The notes beneath the pieces are model-generated. The model searched no databases. It saw only the letters and a program-made list of their open reading frames with translations, and had not been told where the DNA came from. This document shows, in pieces, positions 40,691 through 55,500 of a stretch of 64,000 bases of DNA. This DNA comes from Xylocopa sonorina (lineage: Eukaryota; Arthropoda; Insecta; Hymenoptera; Apidae), in the NCBI RefSeq assembly GCF_050948175.1, contig NW_027490151.1, forward strand, positions 868,001 to 932,000, written 5' to 3'. Position 1 is the first letter of the stretch; the number at the start of each line of letters is the position of its first letter. The position numbers and the translations under genes are program-made.

Positions 40691-41540
40691 ACTGTCAATA
40701 TTCAAATTTTAAGTATTGGTTGGAATCTTTTTGTCAACAATCGTCAATACACGAATTTTAATACTAGGTTGGAATTTTTATCATCAAACTATCGCCTATA
40801 TACGAAATTTAACTCTCGGGAGGAAGTTTTTGGTCAAGCTACCGTCAATGTCCGAATTTTAACTCTCGGTGGGAACTTTTTCTTCAAACTACTGTCAATA
40901 TTCAAATTTTAACTATTGGTTCGAATCTTTTTGTCAAACAATCGTCAATACACGAATTTTAATACTAGGTTGGAATTTTTTTCTTCAAACTATCGCCTAT
41001 ATACGAAATTTAACTCTCGGGAGGAAGTTTTTGGTCAAGCTACCGTCAATGTACGAATTTTAACTCTCGGTGGGACCTTTTTTCTTCAAACTACTGTCAA
41101 TATTCAAATTTTAACTATTGGTTGAAATCTTCATGTCAAACAATCGTCAATAAAGGAATTTTAATACTAGGTTGGAATTTTTATCATCAAACTATCGCCT
41201 ATATACGAAATTTAACTCTCGGGAGGGAGTTTTTGGTCAAGCTGCCGTCAATGTACGAATTTTAACTCTCGGTGGGAACTTTTTCTTCAAACTACTGTCA
41301 ATATTCAAATTTTAACTATTGGTTCGAATCTTTTTGTCAAACAATCGTCAATACACGAATTTTAATACTAGGTTGGAATTTTTTTCTTCAAACTATCGCC
41401 TATATACGAAATTTAACTCTCGGGAGGAAGTTTTTGGTCAAGCTACCGTCAATGTACGAATTTTAACTCTCGGTGGGACCTTTTTCCTTCAAACTACTGT
41501 CAATATTCAAATTTTAACTATTGGTTGAAATTTTCATGTC
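40690..41540. repeat. 403-bp (8-monomer) tandem duplication
   Basis: Pairs 40869/41272 and 40916/41319 are 403 bp apart. Both copies carry CGGTGGGACCTTTTT, TCATGTCAAACAATCG and AATAAAGGAATTTT, in which the usual ACGAATTTT has lost its CpG. The copies differ in TTTTTTCTTC (41081) against TTTTTCCTTC (41484). Confidence 0.82.
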
Positions 41541-44500
41541 AAACAATCGTCAATAAAGGAATTTTAATACTAGGTTGGAATTTTTTTCTTCAAACTATCG
41601 CCTATATACGAAATTTAACTCTCGGTAGGAATTTTTTGGTCAAACTATCGTCAATGTACGAATTTTAACTCTCGGTGGGAACTTTTTTCTTCAAACTACT
41701 GTCAATATTCAAATTTTAACTATTGGTTGAAATCTTTATGTCAAACAATCGTCAATACACGAATTTTAATACTAGGTTGGAATTTTTTTCTTCAAACTAC
41801 TGTCAATATTCAAATTTTAAATATTGGTTCAAATCTTTATGTCAAACAATCGTCAATAAACGAATTTTAATACTAGGTTGGAATTTTTTTCTTCAAACTA
41901 TCGCCTATATACGAAATTTAACTCTCGGGAGGAATTTTTTGGTCAAACTATCGTCAATGTACGAATTTTAACTCTCGGTGGGCTCTTTTTCTTCAAACTA
42001 CTATCAATACTCAAATTTTGACTATTGTTTGGAATCTTTTTGTCAACAATCGTCAATACACGAATTTTAATACTAGGTTGGAATTTTTATCATCAAACTA
42101 TCGCCTATATACGAAATTTAACTCTCGGGAGGAATTTTTTGGTAAACCTACCGTCAATGCACGAATTTTAACTCTCGGTGGGCACTTTTTTCTTCAAACT
42201 ACTGTCAATATTCAAATTTTAACTATTGGTTCAAATCTTTATGTCAAACAATCGTCAATAAACGAATTTTAATACTAGGTTGGAATTTTTTTCTTCAAAC
42301 TATCGCCTATATACGAAATTTAACTCTCGAGAGGAATTTTTTGGTCAAGCTACCGTCAATGTACGAATTTTAACTCTCGGTGGGCACTTTTTTCTTCAAA
42401 CTACTGTCCATATTCAAATTTTAACTATTGGTTGGAATCTTTTTGTCAACAATCGTCAATACACGAATTTTAATACTAGGTTGGAATTTTTATCATCAAA
42501 CTATCGCCTATATACGAAATTTAACTCTCGGGAGGAAGTTTTTGTTCAAGCTACCGTCAATGTCCGAATTTTAACTCTCGGTGGGCACTTTTTCTTCAAA
42601 CTACTATCAATACTCAAATTTTAAATATTGGTTGAAATCTTTATGTCAAACAATCGTCAATAATCGAATTTTAATACTAGGTTGGAATTTTTTTCTTCAA
42701 ACTATTGTCAATATTCAAATTTTAAATATTGGTTGAAATCTTTATGTCATACAATCGTCAATAATCGAATTTTAATACTAGGTTGGAATTTTTTTCTTCA
42801 AACTATAGCCTATATACGAAATTTATCTCTCGGTAGGAATTTTTTGGTCAAACTATCGTCAATGTACGAATTTTAACTCTCGGTGGGCACTTTTTCTTCA
42901 AACTACAATCAATACTCAAATTTTAACTATTGTTTGGAATCTTTTTGTCAACAATCGTCAATACACGAATTTTAATACTAGGTTGGAATTTTTTTCTTCA
43001 AACTATCGCCTATATACGAAATTTAACTCTCGAGAGGAATTTTTTGGTCAAGCTACCGTCAATGTACGAATTTTAACTCTCGGTGGGCACTTTTTTCTTC
43101 AAACTACTGTCAATATTCAAATTTTAACTAATGGTTGGAATCTTTTTGTCAACAATCGTCAATACACGAATTTTAATACTAGGTTGGAATTTTTATCATC
43201 AAACTATCGCCTATATACGAAATTTAACTCTCGGGAGGAAGTTTTTGTTCAAGCTACCGTCAATGTCCGAATTTTAACTCTCGGTGGGCACTTTTTCTTC
43301 AAACTACTATCAATATTCAAATTTTAACTAATGGTTGAAATCTGTTTGTCAAACAATCGTCAATAAACGAATTTTAATACTAGGTTGGAATTTTTTTCTT
43401 CAAACTATCGCCTATATACGAAATTTAACTCTCGGTAGGAATTTTTTGGTCAAACTATCGTCAATGTACGAATTTTAACTCTCGATGGGCACTTTTTCTT
43501 CAAACTACTATCAATACTCAAATTTTGACTATTGTTTGGAATCTTTTTGTCAACAATCGTCAATACACGAATTTTAATACTAGGTTGGAATTTTTATCTT
43601 CAAACTATCGCCTATATACGAAATTTAACTCTCGGTGGGAATTTTTTGGTCAACATATCGTCAATGTACGAATTTCAACTCTCGGTGGGCACTTTTTTCT
43701 TCAAACTACTGTCAATATTCAAATTTTAACTATTGGTTGGAATCTTTTTGTCAAACAATCGTCAATACACGAATTTTAATACTAGGTTGGAATTTTTTTC
43801 TGCAAGCTATTGTCAATATTCAAATTTTAAGTATTGGTTCAAATCTTTATGTCAAACAATCGTCAATACACGAATTTTAATACTAGGTTGGAATTTTTTT
43901 CTTCAAACTATCTCCTATATACGAAATTTAAGTCTCGGTAGGAATTTTTTGGTCAAACTATCGTCAATGTACGAATTTTAATCTCGGTGGGCACTTTTTT
44001 CTTCAAACTACTGTCAATATTCAAATTTTAACTATTGGTTCGAATCTTTTTGTCAAAAAATCGTCAATACACGAATTTTAATACTAGGTTGGAATTTTTT
44101 TCTTCAAACTATCTCCTATATACGAAATTTAAGTCTAGGTAGGAATTTTTTGGTCAAACTATCGTCAATGTACGAATTTTAATCTCGGTGGGCACTTTTT
44201 TCTTCAAACTATTGTCAATATTCAAATTTTAACTAATGGTTGAAATCTGTTTGTCAAACAATCGTCAATAAACGAATTTTAATACTAGGTTGGAATTTTT
44301 TTCTTCAAACTATCGCCAATATACGAAATTTAACTCTCGGTAGGAATTTTTTGGTCAAGCTACCGTCAATGTACGAATTTTAACTCTCGGTGGGCACTTT
44401 TTTCTTCAAACTACTGTCAATATTCAAATTTTAACTATTGGTTGGAATCTTTTTGTCAACAATCGTCAATACACGAATTTTAATACTAGGTTGGAATTTT

Positions 44501-46575
44501 TATCTTCAAACTATCGCCTATAAACGAAATTTAACTCTCGGTGGGAATTTTTTGGTCAACATATCGTCAATGTACGAATTTCAACTCTCGGTGGGCACTT
44601 TTTTCTTCAAACTACTGTCAATATTCAAATTTTAACTATTGGTTGGAATCTTTTTGTCAAACAATCGTCAATACACGAATTTTAATACTAGGTTGGAATT
44701 TCTTTCTTCAAACTATTGTCAATATTCAAATTTTAAATATTGGTTGAAATCTTTATGTCATACAATCGTCAATAATCGAATTTTAATACTAGGTTGGAAT
44801 TTTTTTCTTCAAACTATAGCCTATATACGAAATTTATCTCTCGGTAGGAATTTTTTGGTCAAACTATCGTCAATGTACGAATTTTAACTCTCGGTGGGCA
44901 CTTTTTCTTCAAACTACAATCAATACTCAAATTTTAACTATTGTTTGGAATCTTTTTGTCAACAATCGTCAATACACGAATTTTAATACTAGGTTGGAAT
45001 TTTTTTCTTCAAACTATCGCCTATATACGAAATTTAACTCTCGAGAGGAATTTTTTGGTCAAGCTACCGTCAATGTACGAATTTTAACTCTCGGTGGGCA
45101 CTTTTTTCTTCAAACTACTGTCAATATTCAAATTTTAACTATTGGTTGGAATCTTTTTGTCAACAATCGTCAATACACGAATTTTAATACTAGGTTGGAA
45201 TTTTTATCATCAAACTATCGCCTATATACGAAATTTAACTCTCGGGAGGAAGTTTTTGTTCAAGCTACCGTCAATGTCCGAATTTTAACTCTCGGTGGGC
45301 ACTTTTTCTTCAAACTACTATCAATACTCAAATTTTAAATATTGGTTGAAATCTTTATGTCAAACAATCGCCAATAATCGAATTTTAATACTAGGTTGGA
45401 ATTTTTTTCTTCAAACTATCGCCTATATACGAAATTTAACTCTCGGGAGGAATTTTTTGGTCAAGCTACCGTCAAGGTACGAATTTTAACTCTCGGTGGG
45501 CTCTTTTTCTTCAAACTACTATCAATACTCAAATTTTGACTATTGTTTGGAATCTTTTTGTCAACAATCGTCAATACACGAATTTTAATACTAGGTTGGA
45601 ATTTTTATCATCAAACTATCGCCTATATACGAAATTTAACTCTCGGGAGGAATTTTTTGGTAAACCTACCGTCAATGCACGAATTTTAACTCTCGGTGGG
45701 CACTTTTTTCTTCAAACTACTGTCAATATTCAAATTTTAACTATTGGTTCAAATCTTTATGTCAAACAATCGTCAATAAACGAATTTTAATACTAGGTTG
45801 GAATTTTTTTCTTCAAACTATCGCCTATATACGAAATTTAACTCTCGAGAGGAATTTTTTGGTCAAGCTACCGTCAATGTACGAATTTTAACTCTCGGTG
45901 GGCACTTTTTTCTTCAAACTACTGTCAATATTCAAATTTTAACTATTGGTTGGAATCTTTTTGTCAACAATCGTCAATACACGAATTTTAATACTAGGTT
46001 GGAATTTTTATCATCAAACTATCGCCTATATACGAAATTTAACTCTCGGGAGGAAGTTTTTGGTCAAGCTACCGTCAATGTCCGAATTTTAACTCTCGGT
46101 GGGCACTTTTTCTTCAAACTACTATCAATACTCAAATTTTAAATATTGGTTGAAATCTTTATGTCAAACAATCGTCAATAATCGAATTTTAATACTAGGT
46201 TGGAATTTTTTTCTTCAAACTATCGCCTATATACGAAATTTAACTCTCGGGAGGAATTTTTTGGTCAAACTATCGTCAATGTACGAATTTTAATCTCGGT
46301 GGGCACTTTTTTCTTCAAACTATTGTCAATATTCAAATTTTAACTAATGGTTGAAATCTGTTTGTCAAACAATCGTCAATAAACGAATTTTAATACTAGG
46401 TTGGAATTTTTTTCTTCAAACTATCGCCTATATACGAAATTTAACTCTCGGTAGGAATTTTTTGGTCAAACTATCGTCAATGTACGAATTTTAACTCTCG
46501 ATGGGCACTTTTTCTTCAAACTACTATCAATACTCAAATTTTGACTATTGTTTGGAATCTTTTTGTCAACAATCG
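41540..46575. repeat. Interleaved homologies at 2,011, 3,016 and 3,518 bp
   Basis: About 42.02-42.64 kb recurs at 45.54-46.16 kb (3,518 bp, 70 monomers). About 42.69-43.31 kb recurs at 44.70-45.32 kb (2,011 bp, 40 monomers), sharing CTACAATCAATACTC and GTTTTTGTTCAAGC. About 43.33-43.88 kb recurs at 46.35-46.90 kb (3,016 bp, 60 monomers). These blocks are interleaved, not nested in one unit. The TCAACATATCG form of D first appears here, at 43651, and is typical of the rest of the window. Confidence 0.75.
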
Positions 46576-48530
46576 TCAATACACGAATTTTAATACTAGG
46601 TTGGAATTTTTATCTTCAAACTATCGCCTATATACGAAATTTAACTCTCGGTGGGAATTTTTTGGTCAACATATCGTCAATGTACGAATTTCAACTCTCG
46701 GTGGGCACTTTTTTCTTCAAACTACTGTCAATATTCAAATTTTAACTATTGGTTGGAATCTTTTTGTCAAACAATCGTCAATACACGAATTTTAATACTA
46801 GGTTGGAATTTTTTTCTTCAAGCTATTGTCAATATTCAAATTTTAAATATTGGTTCAAATCTTTATGTCAAACAATCGTCAATACACGAATTTTAATACT
46901 AGGTTGGAATTTTTTTCTTCAAACTATCGCCTATATACGAATTTTAACTCTCGGTGGAAATTTTTTGGTCAACCTATCGTCAATGTACGAATTTTAACTC
47001 TCGGTGGGCACTTTTTCTTCAAACTACTATCAATACCCAAATTTTAACTATTGGTTGAAATCTTTATGTCAAACAATCGTCAATAAACGAATTTTAATAC
47101 TAAGTTGGAATTTTTTTCTTCAAACTATCGCCTATATACGAAATTTAACTCTCGGGAGGAATTTTTTGGTCAAGCTACCGTCAATGAACGAATTTTAACT
47201 CTCGGTGGGAACTTTTTACTTCAAACTACTGTCAATATTCAAATTTTAACTATTGGTTGAAATCTTTATGTCAAACAATCGTCAATAAACGAATTTTAAT
47301 ACTAGGTTGGAATTTTTTTCTTCAAACTACCGTCAATGTACGAATTTTAACTCCCGGTGGGCACTTTTTTCTTCAAACTACTGTCAATACTCAAATTTTA
47401 ACTATTGGTTGAAATCTTTATGTCAAACAATCGTCAATAAACGAACTTTAATACTAGGTTGGAATTTTTTTCTTCAAACTATTGTCAATATTCAAATTTT
47501 AACTATTGGTTGGAATCTTTTTGTCAAACAATCGTCAATACACGAATTTTAATACTAGGTTGGAATTTTTATCTTCAAACTATCGCCTATATACGAAATT
47601 TAACTCTCGGTGGGAATTTTTTGGTCAACATATCGTCAATGTACGAATTTCAACTCTCGGTGGGCACTTTTTTCTTCAAACTACTGTCAATATTCAAATT
47701 TTAACTATTGGTTGGAATCTTTTTGTCAAACAATCGTCAATACACGAATTTTAATACTAGGTTGGAATTTTTTTCTTCAAGCTATTGTCAATATTCAAAT
47801 TTTAAATATTGGTTCAAATCTTTATGTCAAACAATCGTCAATACACGAATTTTAATACTAGGTTGGAATTTTTTTCTTCAAACTATCGCCTATATACGAA
47901 TTTTAACTCTCGGTGGAAATTTTTTGGTCAACCTATCGTCAATGTACGAATTTTAACTCTCGGTGGGCACTTTTTCTTCAAACTACTATCAATACCCAAA
48001 TTTTAACTATTGGTTGAAATCTTTATGTCAAACAATCGTCAATAAACGAATTTTAATACTAAGTTGGAATTTTTTTCTTCAAACTATCGCCTATATACGA
48101 AATTTAACTCTCGGGAGGAATTTTTTGGTCAAGCTACCGTCAATGAACGAATTTTAACTCTCGGTGGGAACTTTTTACTTCAAACTACTGTCAATATTCA
48201 AATTTTAACTATTGGTTGAAATCTTTATGTCAAACAATCGTCAATAAACGAATTTTAATACTAGGTTGGAATTTTTTTCTTCAAACTACCGTCAATGTAC
48301 GAATTTTAACTCCCGGTGGGCACTTTTTTCTTCAAACTACTGTCAATACTCAAATTTTAACTATTGGTTGAAATCTTTATGTCAAACAATCGTCAATAAA
48401 CGAACTTTAATACTAGGTTGGAATTTTTTTCTTCAAACTATTGTCAATATTCAAATTTTAACTATTGGTTGGAATCTTTTTGTCAAACAATCGTCAATAC
48501 ACGAATTTTAATACTAGGTTGGAATTTTTT
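46575..48530. repeat. 959-bp (19-monomer) HOR, about 2 copies
   Basis: Pairs 46651/47610, 46749/47708, 46850/47809, 47004/47963 and 47307/48266 are 959 bp apart and appear identical. Shared private words are CTTCAAGCTATTGTC, CTCGGTGGAAATTTTTTGG, AATACCCAAATTTTAAC, TACTAAGTTGG, ATGAACGAATTTT and CTTTTTACTTC. The 959-bp unit recurs in changed surroundings inside the 3,171-bp HOR further right (51.9-52.8 and 55.1-55.95 kb), where CTTTTTACTTC is CTTTTTTCTTC. Confidence 0.88.
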
Positions 48531-49570
48531 TCTTCAAACTATCTCCTATATACGAAATTTAAGTCTCGGTAGGAATTTTTTGGTCAAACTATCGTCAATG
48601 TACGAATTTTAATCTCGGTGGGCACTTTTTTCTTCAAACAACTGTCAATATTCAAATTTTAACTAATGGTTGAAATCTGTTTGTCAAACAATCGTCAATA
48701 AACGAATTTTAATACTAGGTTGGAATTTTTTTCTTCAAACTATCGCCTATATACGATATTTAACTCTCGGTAGGAATTTTTTGGTCAAACTATCGTCAAT
48801 GTACGAATTTTAACTCTCGATGGGCACTTTTTCTTCAAACTACTATCAATACTCAAATTTTGACTATCGTTTGGAATCTTTTTGTCAACAATCGTCAATA
48901 CACGAATTTTAATACTAGGTTGGAATTTTTTTCTTCAAACTATCGCCTATATACGAAATTTAACTCTCGGGAGGAATTTTTTGGTCAAGCTACCGTCAAG
49001 GTACGAATTTTAACTCTCGGTGGGCTCTTTTTCTTCAAACTACTATCAATACTCAAATTTTGACTATTGTTTGGAATCTTTTTGTCAACAATCGTCAATA
49101 CACGAATTTTAATACTAGGTTGGAATTTTTATCATCAAACTATCGCCTATATACGAAATTTAACTCTCGGGAGGAAGTTTTTGGTCAAGCTACCGTCAAT
49201 GTCCGAATTTTAACTCTCGGTGGGCACTTTTTCTTCAAACTACTATCAATACTCAAATTTTAAATATTGGTTGAAATCTTTATGTCAAACAATCGTCAAT
49301 AATCGAATTTTAATACTAGGTTGGAATTTTTTTCTTCAAACTATCGCCTATATACGAAATTTAACTCTCGGGAGGAATTTTTTGGTCAAGCTACCGTCAA
49401 GCTACGAATTTTAACTCTCGGTGGGCACTTTTTTCTTCAAACTACTGTCAATATTCAAATTTTAACTAATGGTTGAAATCTGTTTGTCAAACAATCGTCA
49501 ATAAACGAGTTTTAATACTAGGTTGGAATTTCTTTCTTCAAACTACTGCCAATATTCAAATTTTAACTAT
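48530..49570. repeat. Satellite junction stretch
   Basis: About twenty monomers between two HOR arrays. They share CTTCAAACAACTGTC and TATATACGATATTTAAC with 52.9-53.0 kb, and the GTCAAGGTACG and GTCAAGCTACG forms of D near 48990 and 49400 with 45.47 and 51.21 kb. Two identical A-B-type tracts begin at 48860 and 49060, about 200 bp apart. Confidence 0.65.
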
Positions 49571-52500
49571 TGGTTCGAATCTTTTTGTCAAACAATCGTC
49601 AATACACGAATTTTAATACTAGGTTGGAATTTTTTTCTTCAAACTATCTCCTATATACGAAATTTAAGTCTAGGTAGGAATTTTTTGGTCAAACTATCGT
49701 CAATGTACGAATTTTAATCTCGGTGGGCACTTTTTTCTTCAAACTATTGTCAATATTCAAATTTTAACTAATGGTTGAAATCTGTTTGTCAAACAATCGT
49801 CAATAAACGAATTTTAATACTAGGTTGGAATTTTTTTCTTCAAACTATCGCCTATATACGATATTTAACTCTCGGTAGGAATTTTTTGGTCAAACTATCG
49901 TCAATGTACGAATTTTAACTCTCGATGGGCACTTTTTCTTCAAACTACTATCAATACTCAAATTTTGACTATTGTTTGGAATCTTTTTGTCAACAATCGT
50001 CAATACACGAATTTTAATACTAGGTTGGAATTTTTATCTTCAAACTATCGCCTATATACGAAATTTAACTCTCGGTGGGAATTTTTTGGTCAACATATCG
50101 TCAATGTACGAATTTCAACTCTCGGTGGGCACTTTTTTCTTCAAACTACTGTCAATATTCAAATTTTAACAATTGGTTGGAATCTTTTTGTCAAACAATC
50201 GTCAATACACGAATTTTAATACTAGGTTGGAATTTTTTTCTGCAAGCTATTGTCAATATTCAAATTTTAAGTATTGGTTCAAATCTTTATGTCAAACAAT
50301 CGTCAATACACGAATTTTAATACTAGGTTGGAATTTTTTTCTTCAAACTATCTCCTATATACGAAATTTAAGTCTCGGTAGGAATTTTTTGGTCAAACTA
50401 TCGTCAATGTACGAATTTTAATCTCGGTGGGCACTTTTTTCTTCAAACTACTGTCAATATTCAAATTTTAACTAATGGTTGAAATCTGTTTGTCAAACAA
50501 TCGTCAATAAACGAATTTTAATACTAGGTTGGAATTTTTTTCTTCAAACTATCGCCTATATACGAAATTTATCTCTCGGTAGGAATTTTTTGGTCAAACT
50601 ATCGTCAATGTACGAATTTTAAATCTCGGTGGGCACTTTTTCTTCAAACTACAATCAATACTCAAATTTTAACTATTGTTTGGAATCTTTTTGTCAACAA
50701 TCGTCAATACACGAATTTTAATACTAGGTTGGAATTTTTTTCTTCAAACTATCGTCTATATACGAAATTTAACTCCAGGTGGGAATTTTTTGGTCAACCT
50801 ATCGTCAATGTACGAATTTTAACTCTCGGTGGGCACATTTTCTTCAAACTACTATCAATACTCAAATTTTAACTATTGGTTGAAATCTTTATGTCAAACA
50901 ATCGTCAATAATCGAACTTTAATACTAGGTTGGAATTTTTTTCTTCAAACTATCGCCTATATACGGAATTTAACTCACGGTGGGAATTTTTTGGTCAACC
51001 TATCGTCAATGTACGAATTTTAACACTCGGTGGGCACTTTTTTCTTCAAACTACTGTCAATATTCAAATTTTAACTATTGGTTCGAATCTTTTTGTCAAA
51101 CAATCGTCAATAAACGAATTTTAATACTAGGTTGGAATTTTTTTCTTCAAACTATCGCCTATATACGAAATTTAACTCTCGGGAGGAATTTTTTGGTCAA
51201 GCTACCGTCAAGGTACGAATTTTAACTCTCGGTGGGCACTTTTTTCTTCAAACTACTGTCAATATTCAAATTTTAACTAATGGTTGAAATCTGTTTGTCA
51301 AACAATCGTCAATAAACGAGTTTTAATACTAGGTTGGAATTTCTTTCTTCAAACTACTATCAATATTCAAATTTTAACTATTGGTTCGAATCTTTTTGTC
51401 AAACAATCGTCAATACACGAATTTTAATACTAGGTTGGAATTTTTTTCTTCAAACTATCTCCTATATACGAAATTTAAGTCTAGGTAGGAATTTTTTGGT
51501 CAAACTATCGTCAATGTACGAATTTTAATCTCGGTGGGCACTTTTTTCTTCAAACTATTGTCAATATTCAAATTTTAACTAATGGTTGAAATCTGTTTGT
51601 CAAACAATCGTCAATAAACGAATTTTAATACTAGGTTGGAATTTTTTTCTTCAAACTATCGCCTATATACGAAATTTAACTCTCGGTAGGAATTTTTTGG
51701 TCAAACTATCGTCAATGTACGAATTTTAACTCTCGATGGGCACTTTTTCTTCAAACTACTATCAATACTCAAATTTTGACTATTGTTTGGAATCTTTTTG
51801 TCAACAATCGTCAATACACGAATTTTAATACTAGGTTGGAATTTTTATCTTCAAACTATCGCCTATATACGAAATTTAACTCTCGGTGGGAATTTTTTGG
51901 TCAACATATCGTCAATGTACGAATTTCAACTCTCGGTGGGCACTTTTTTCTTCAAACTACTGTCAATATTCAAATTTTAACTATTGGTTGGAATCTTTTT
52001 GTCAAACAATCGTCAATACACGAATTTTAATACTAGGTTGGAATTTTTTTCTTCAAGCTATTGCCAATATTCAAATTTTAAATATTGGTTCAAATCTTTA
52101 TGTCAAACAATCGTCAATACACGAATTTTAATACTAGGTTGGAATTTTTTTCTTCAAACTATCGCCTATATACGAATTTTAACTCTCGGTGGAAATTTTT
52201 TGGTCAACCTATCGTCAATGTACGAATTTTAACTCTCGGTGGGCACTTTTTCTTCAAACTACTATCAATACCCAAATTTTAACTATTGGTTGAAATCTTT
52301 ATGTCAAACAATCGTCAATAAACGAATTTTAATACTAAGTTGGAATTTTTTTCTTCAAACTATCGCCTATATACGAAATTTAACTCTCGGGAGGAATTTT
52401 TTGGTCAAGCTACCGTCAATGAACGAATTTTAACTCTCGGTGGGAACTTTTTTCTTCAAACTACTGTCAATATTCAAATTTTAACTATTGGTTGAAATCT

Positions 52501-55500
52501 TTATGTCAAACAATCGTCAATAAACGAATTTTAATACTAGGTTGGAATTTTTTTCTTCAAACTACCGTCAATGTACGAATTTTAACTCCCGGTGGGCACT
52601 TTTTTCTTCAAACTACTGTCAATACTCAAATTTTAACTATTGGTTGAAATCTTTATGTCAAACAATCGTCAATAAACGAACTTTAATACTAGGTTGGAAT
52701 TTTTTTCTTCAAACTATTGTCAATATTCAAATTTTAACTATTGGTTGGAATCTTTTTGTCAAACAATCGTCAATACACGAATTTTAATACTAGGTTGGAA
52801 TTTTTTTCTTCAAACTATCTCCTATATACGAAATTTAAGTCTCGGTAGGAATTTTTTGGTCAAACTATCGTCAATGTACGAATTTTAATCTCGGTGGGCA
52901 CTTTTTTCTTCAAACAACTGTCAATATTCAAATTTTAACTAATGGTTGAAATCTGTTTGTCAAACAATCGTCAATAAACGAATTTTAATACTAGGTTGGA
53001 ATTTTTTTCTTCAAACTATCGCCTATATACGATATTTAACTCTCGGTAGGAATTTTTTGGTCAAACTATCGTCAATGTACGAATTTTAACTCTCGATGGG
53101 CACTTTTTCTTCAAACTACTATCAATACTCAAATTTTGACTATTGTTTGGAATCTTTTTGTCAACAATCGTCAATACACGAATTTTAATACTAGGTTGGA
53201 ATTTTTATCTTCAAACTATCGCCTATATACGAAATTTAACTCTCGGTGGGAATTTTTTGGTCAACATATCGTCAATGTACGAATTTCAACTCTCGGTGGG
53301 CACTTTTTTCTTCAAACTACTGTCAATATTCAAATTTTAACAATTGGTTGGAATCTTTTTGTCAAACAATCGTCAATACACGAATTTTAATACTAGGTTG
53401 GAATTTTTTTCTGCAAGCTATTGTCAATATTCAAATTTTAAGTATTGGTTCAAATCTTTATGTCAAACAATCGTCAATACACGAATTTTAATACTAGGTT
53501 GGAATTTTTTTCTTCAAACTATCTCCTATATACGAAATTTAAGTCTCGGTAGGAATTTTTTGGTCAAACTATCGTCAATGTACGAATTTTAATCTCGGTG
53601 GGCACTTTTTTCTTCAAACTACTGTCAATATTCAAATTTTAACTAATGGTTGAAATCTGTTTGTCAAACAATCGTCAATAAACGAATTTTAATACTAGGT
53701 TGGAATTTTTTTCTTCAAACTATCGCCTATATACGAAATTTATCTCTCGGTAGGAATTTTTTGGTCAAACTATCGTCAATGTACGAATTTTAAATCTCGG
53801 TGGGCACTTTTTCTTCAAACTACAATCAATACTCAAATTTTAACTATTGTTTGGAATCTTTTTGTCAACAATCGTCAATACACGAATTTTAATACTAGGT
53901 TGGAATTTTTTTCTTCAAACTATCGTCTATATACGAAATTTAACTCCAGGTGGGAATTTTTTGGTCAACCTATCGTCAATGTACGAATTTTAACTCTCGG
54001 TGGGCACATTTTCTTCAAACTACTATCAATACTCAAATTTTAACTATTGGTTGAAATCTTTATGTCAAACAATCGTCAATAATCGAACTTTAATACTAGG
54101 TTGGAATTTTTTTCTTCAAACTATCGCCTATATACGGAATTTAACTCACGGTGGGAATTTTTTGGTAAACCTATCGTCAATGTACGAATTTTAACACTCG
54201 GTGGGCACTTTTTTCTTCAAACTACTGTCAATATTCAAATTTTAACTATTGGTTCGAATCTTTTTGTCAAACAATCGTCAATAATCGAATTTTAATACTA
54301 GGTTGGAATTTTTTTCTTCAAACTATCGCCTATATACGAAATTTAACTATCGGGAGGAATTTTTTGGTCAAGCTACCGTCAAGGTACGAATTTTAACTCT
54401 CGGTGGGCACTTTTTTCTTCAAACTACTGTCAATATTCAAATTTTAACTAATGGTTGAAATCTGTTTGTCAAACAATCGTCAATAAACGAGTTTTAATAC
54501 TAGGTTGGAATTTCTTTCTTCAAACTACTATCAATATTCAAATTTTAACTATTGGTTCGAATCTTTTTGTCAAACAATCGTCAATACACGAATTTTAATA
54601 CTAGGTTGGAATTTTTTTCTTCAAACTATCTCCTATATACGAAATTTAAGTCTAGGTAGGAATTTTTTGGTCAAACTATCGTCAATGTACGAATTTTAAT
54701 CTCGGTGGGCACTTTTTTCTTCAAACTATTGTCAATATTCAAATTTTAACTAATGGTTGAAATCTGTTTGTCAAACAATCGTCAATAAACGAATTTTAAT
54801 ACTAGGTTGGAATTTTTTTCTTCAAACTATCGCCTATATACGAAATTTAACTCTCGGTAGGAATTTTTTGGTCAAACTATCGTCAATGTACGAATTTTAA
54901 CTCTCGATGGGCACTTTTTCTTCAAACTACTATCAATACTCAAATTTTGACTATTGTTTGGAATCTTTTTGTCAACAATCGTCAATACACGAATTTTAAT
55001 ACTAGGTTGGAATTTTTATCTTCAAACTATCGCCTATATACGAAATTTAACTCTCGGTGGGAATTTTTTGGTCAACATATCGTCAATGTACGAATTTCAA
55101 CTCTCGGTGGGCACTTTTTTCTTCAAACTACTGTCAATATTCAAATTTTAACTATTGGTTGGAATCTTTTTGTCAAACAATCGTCAATACACGAATTTTA
55201 ATACTAGGTTGGAATTTTTTTCTTCAAGCTATTGCCAATATTCAAATTTTAAATATTGGTTCAAATCTTTATGTCAAACAATCGTCAATACACGAATTTT
55301 AATACTAGGTTGGAATTTTTTTCTTCAAACTATCGCCTATATACGAATTTTAACTCTCGGTGGAAATTTTTTGGTCAACCTATCGTCAATGTACGAATTT
55401 TAACTCTCGGTGGGCACTTTTTCTTCAAACTACTATCAATACCCAAATTTTAACTATTGGTTGAAATCTTTATGTCAAACAATCGTCAATAAACGAATTT

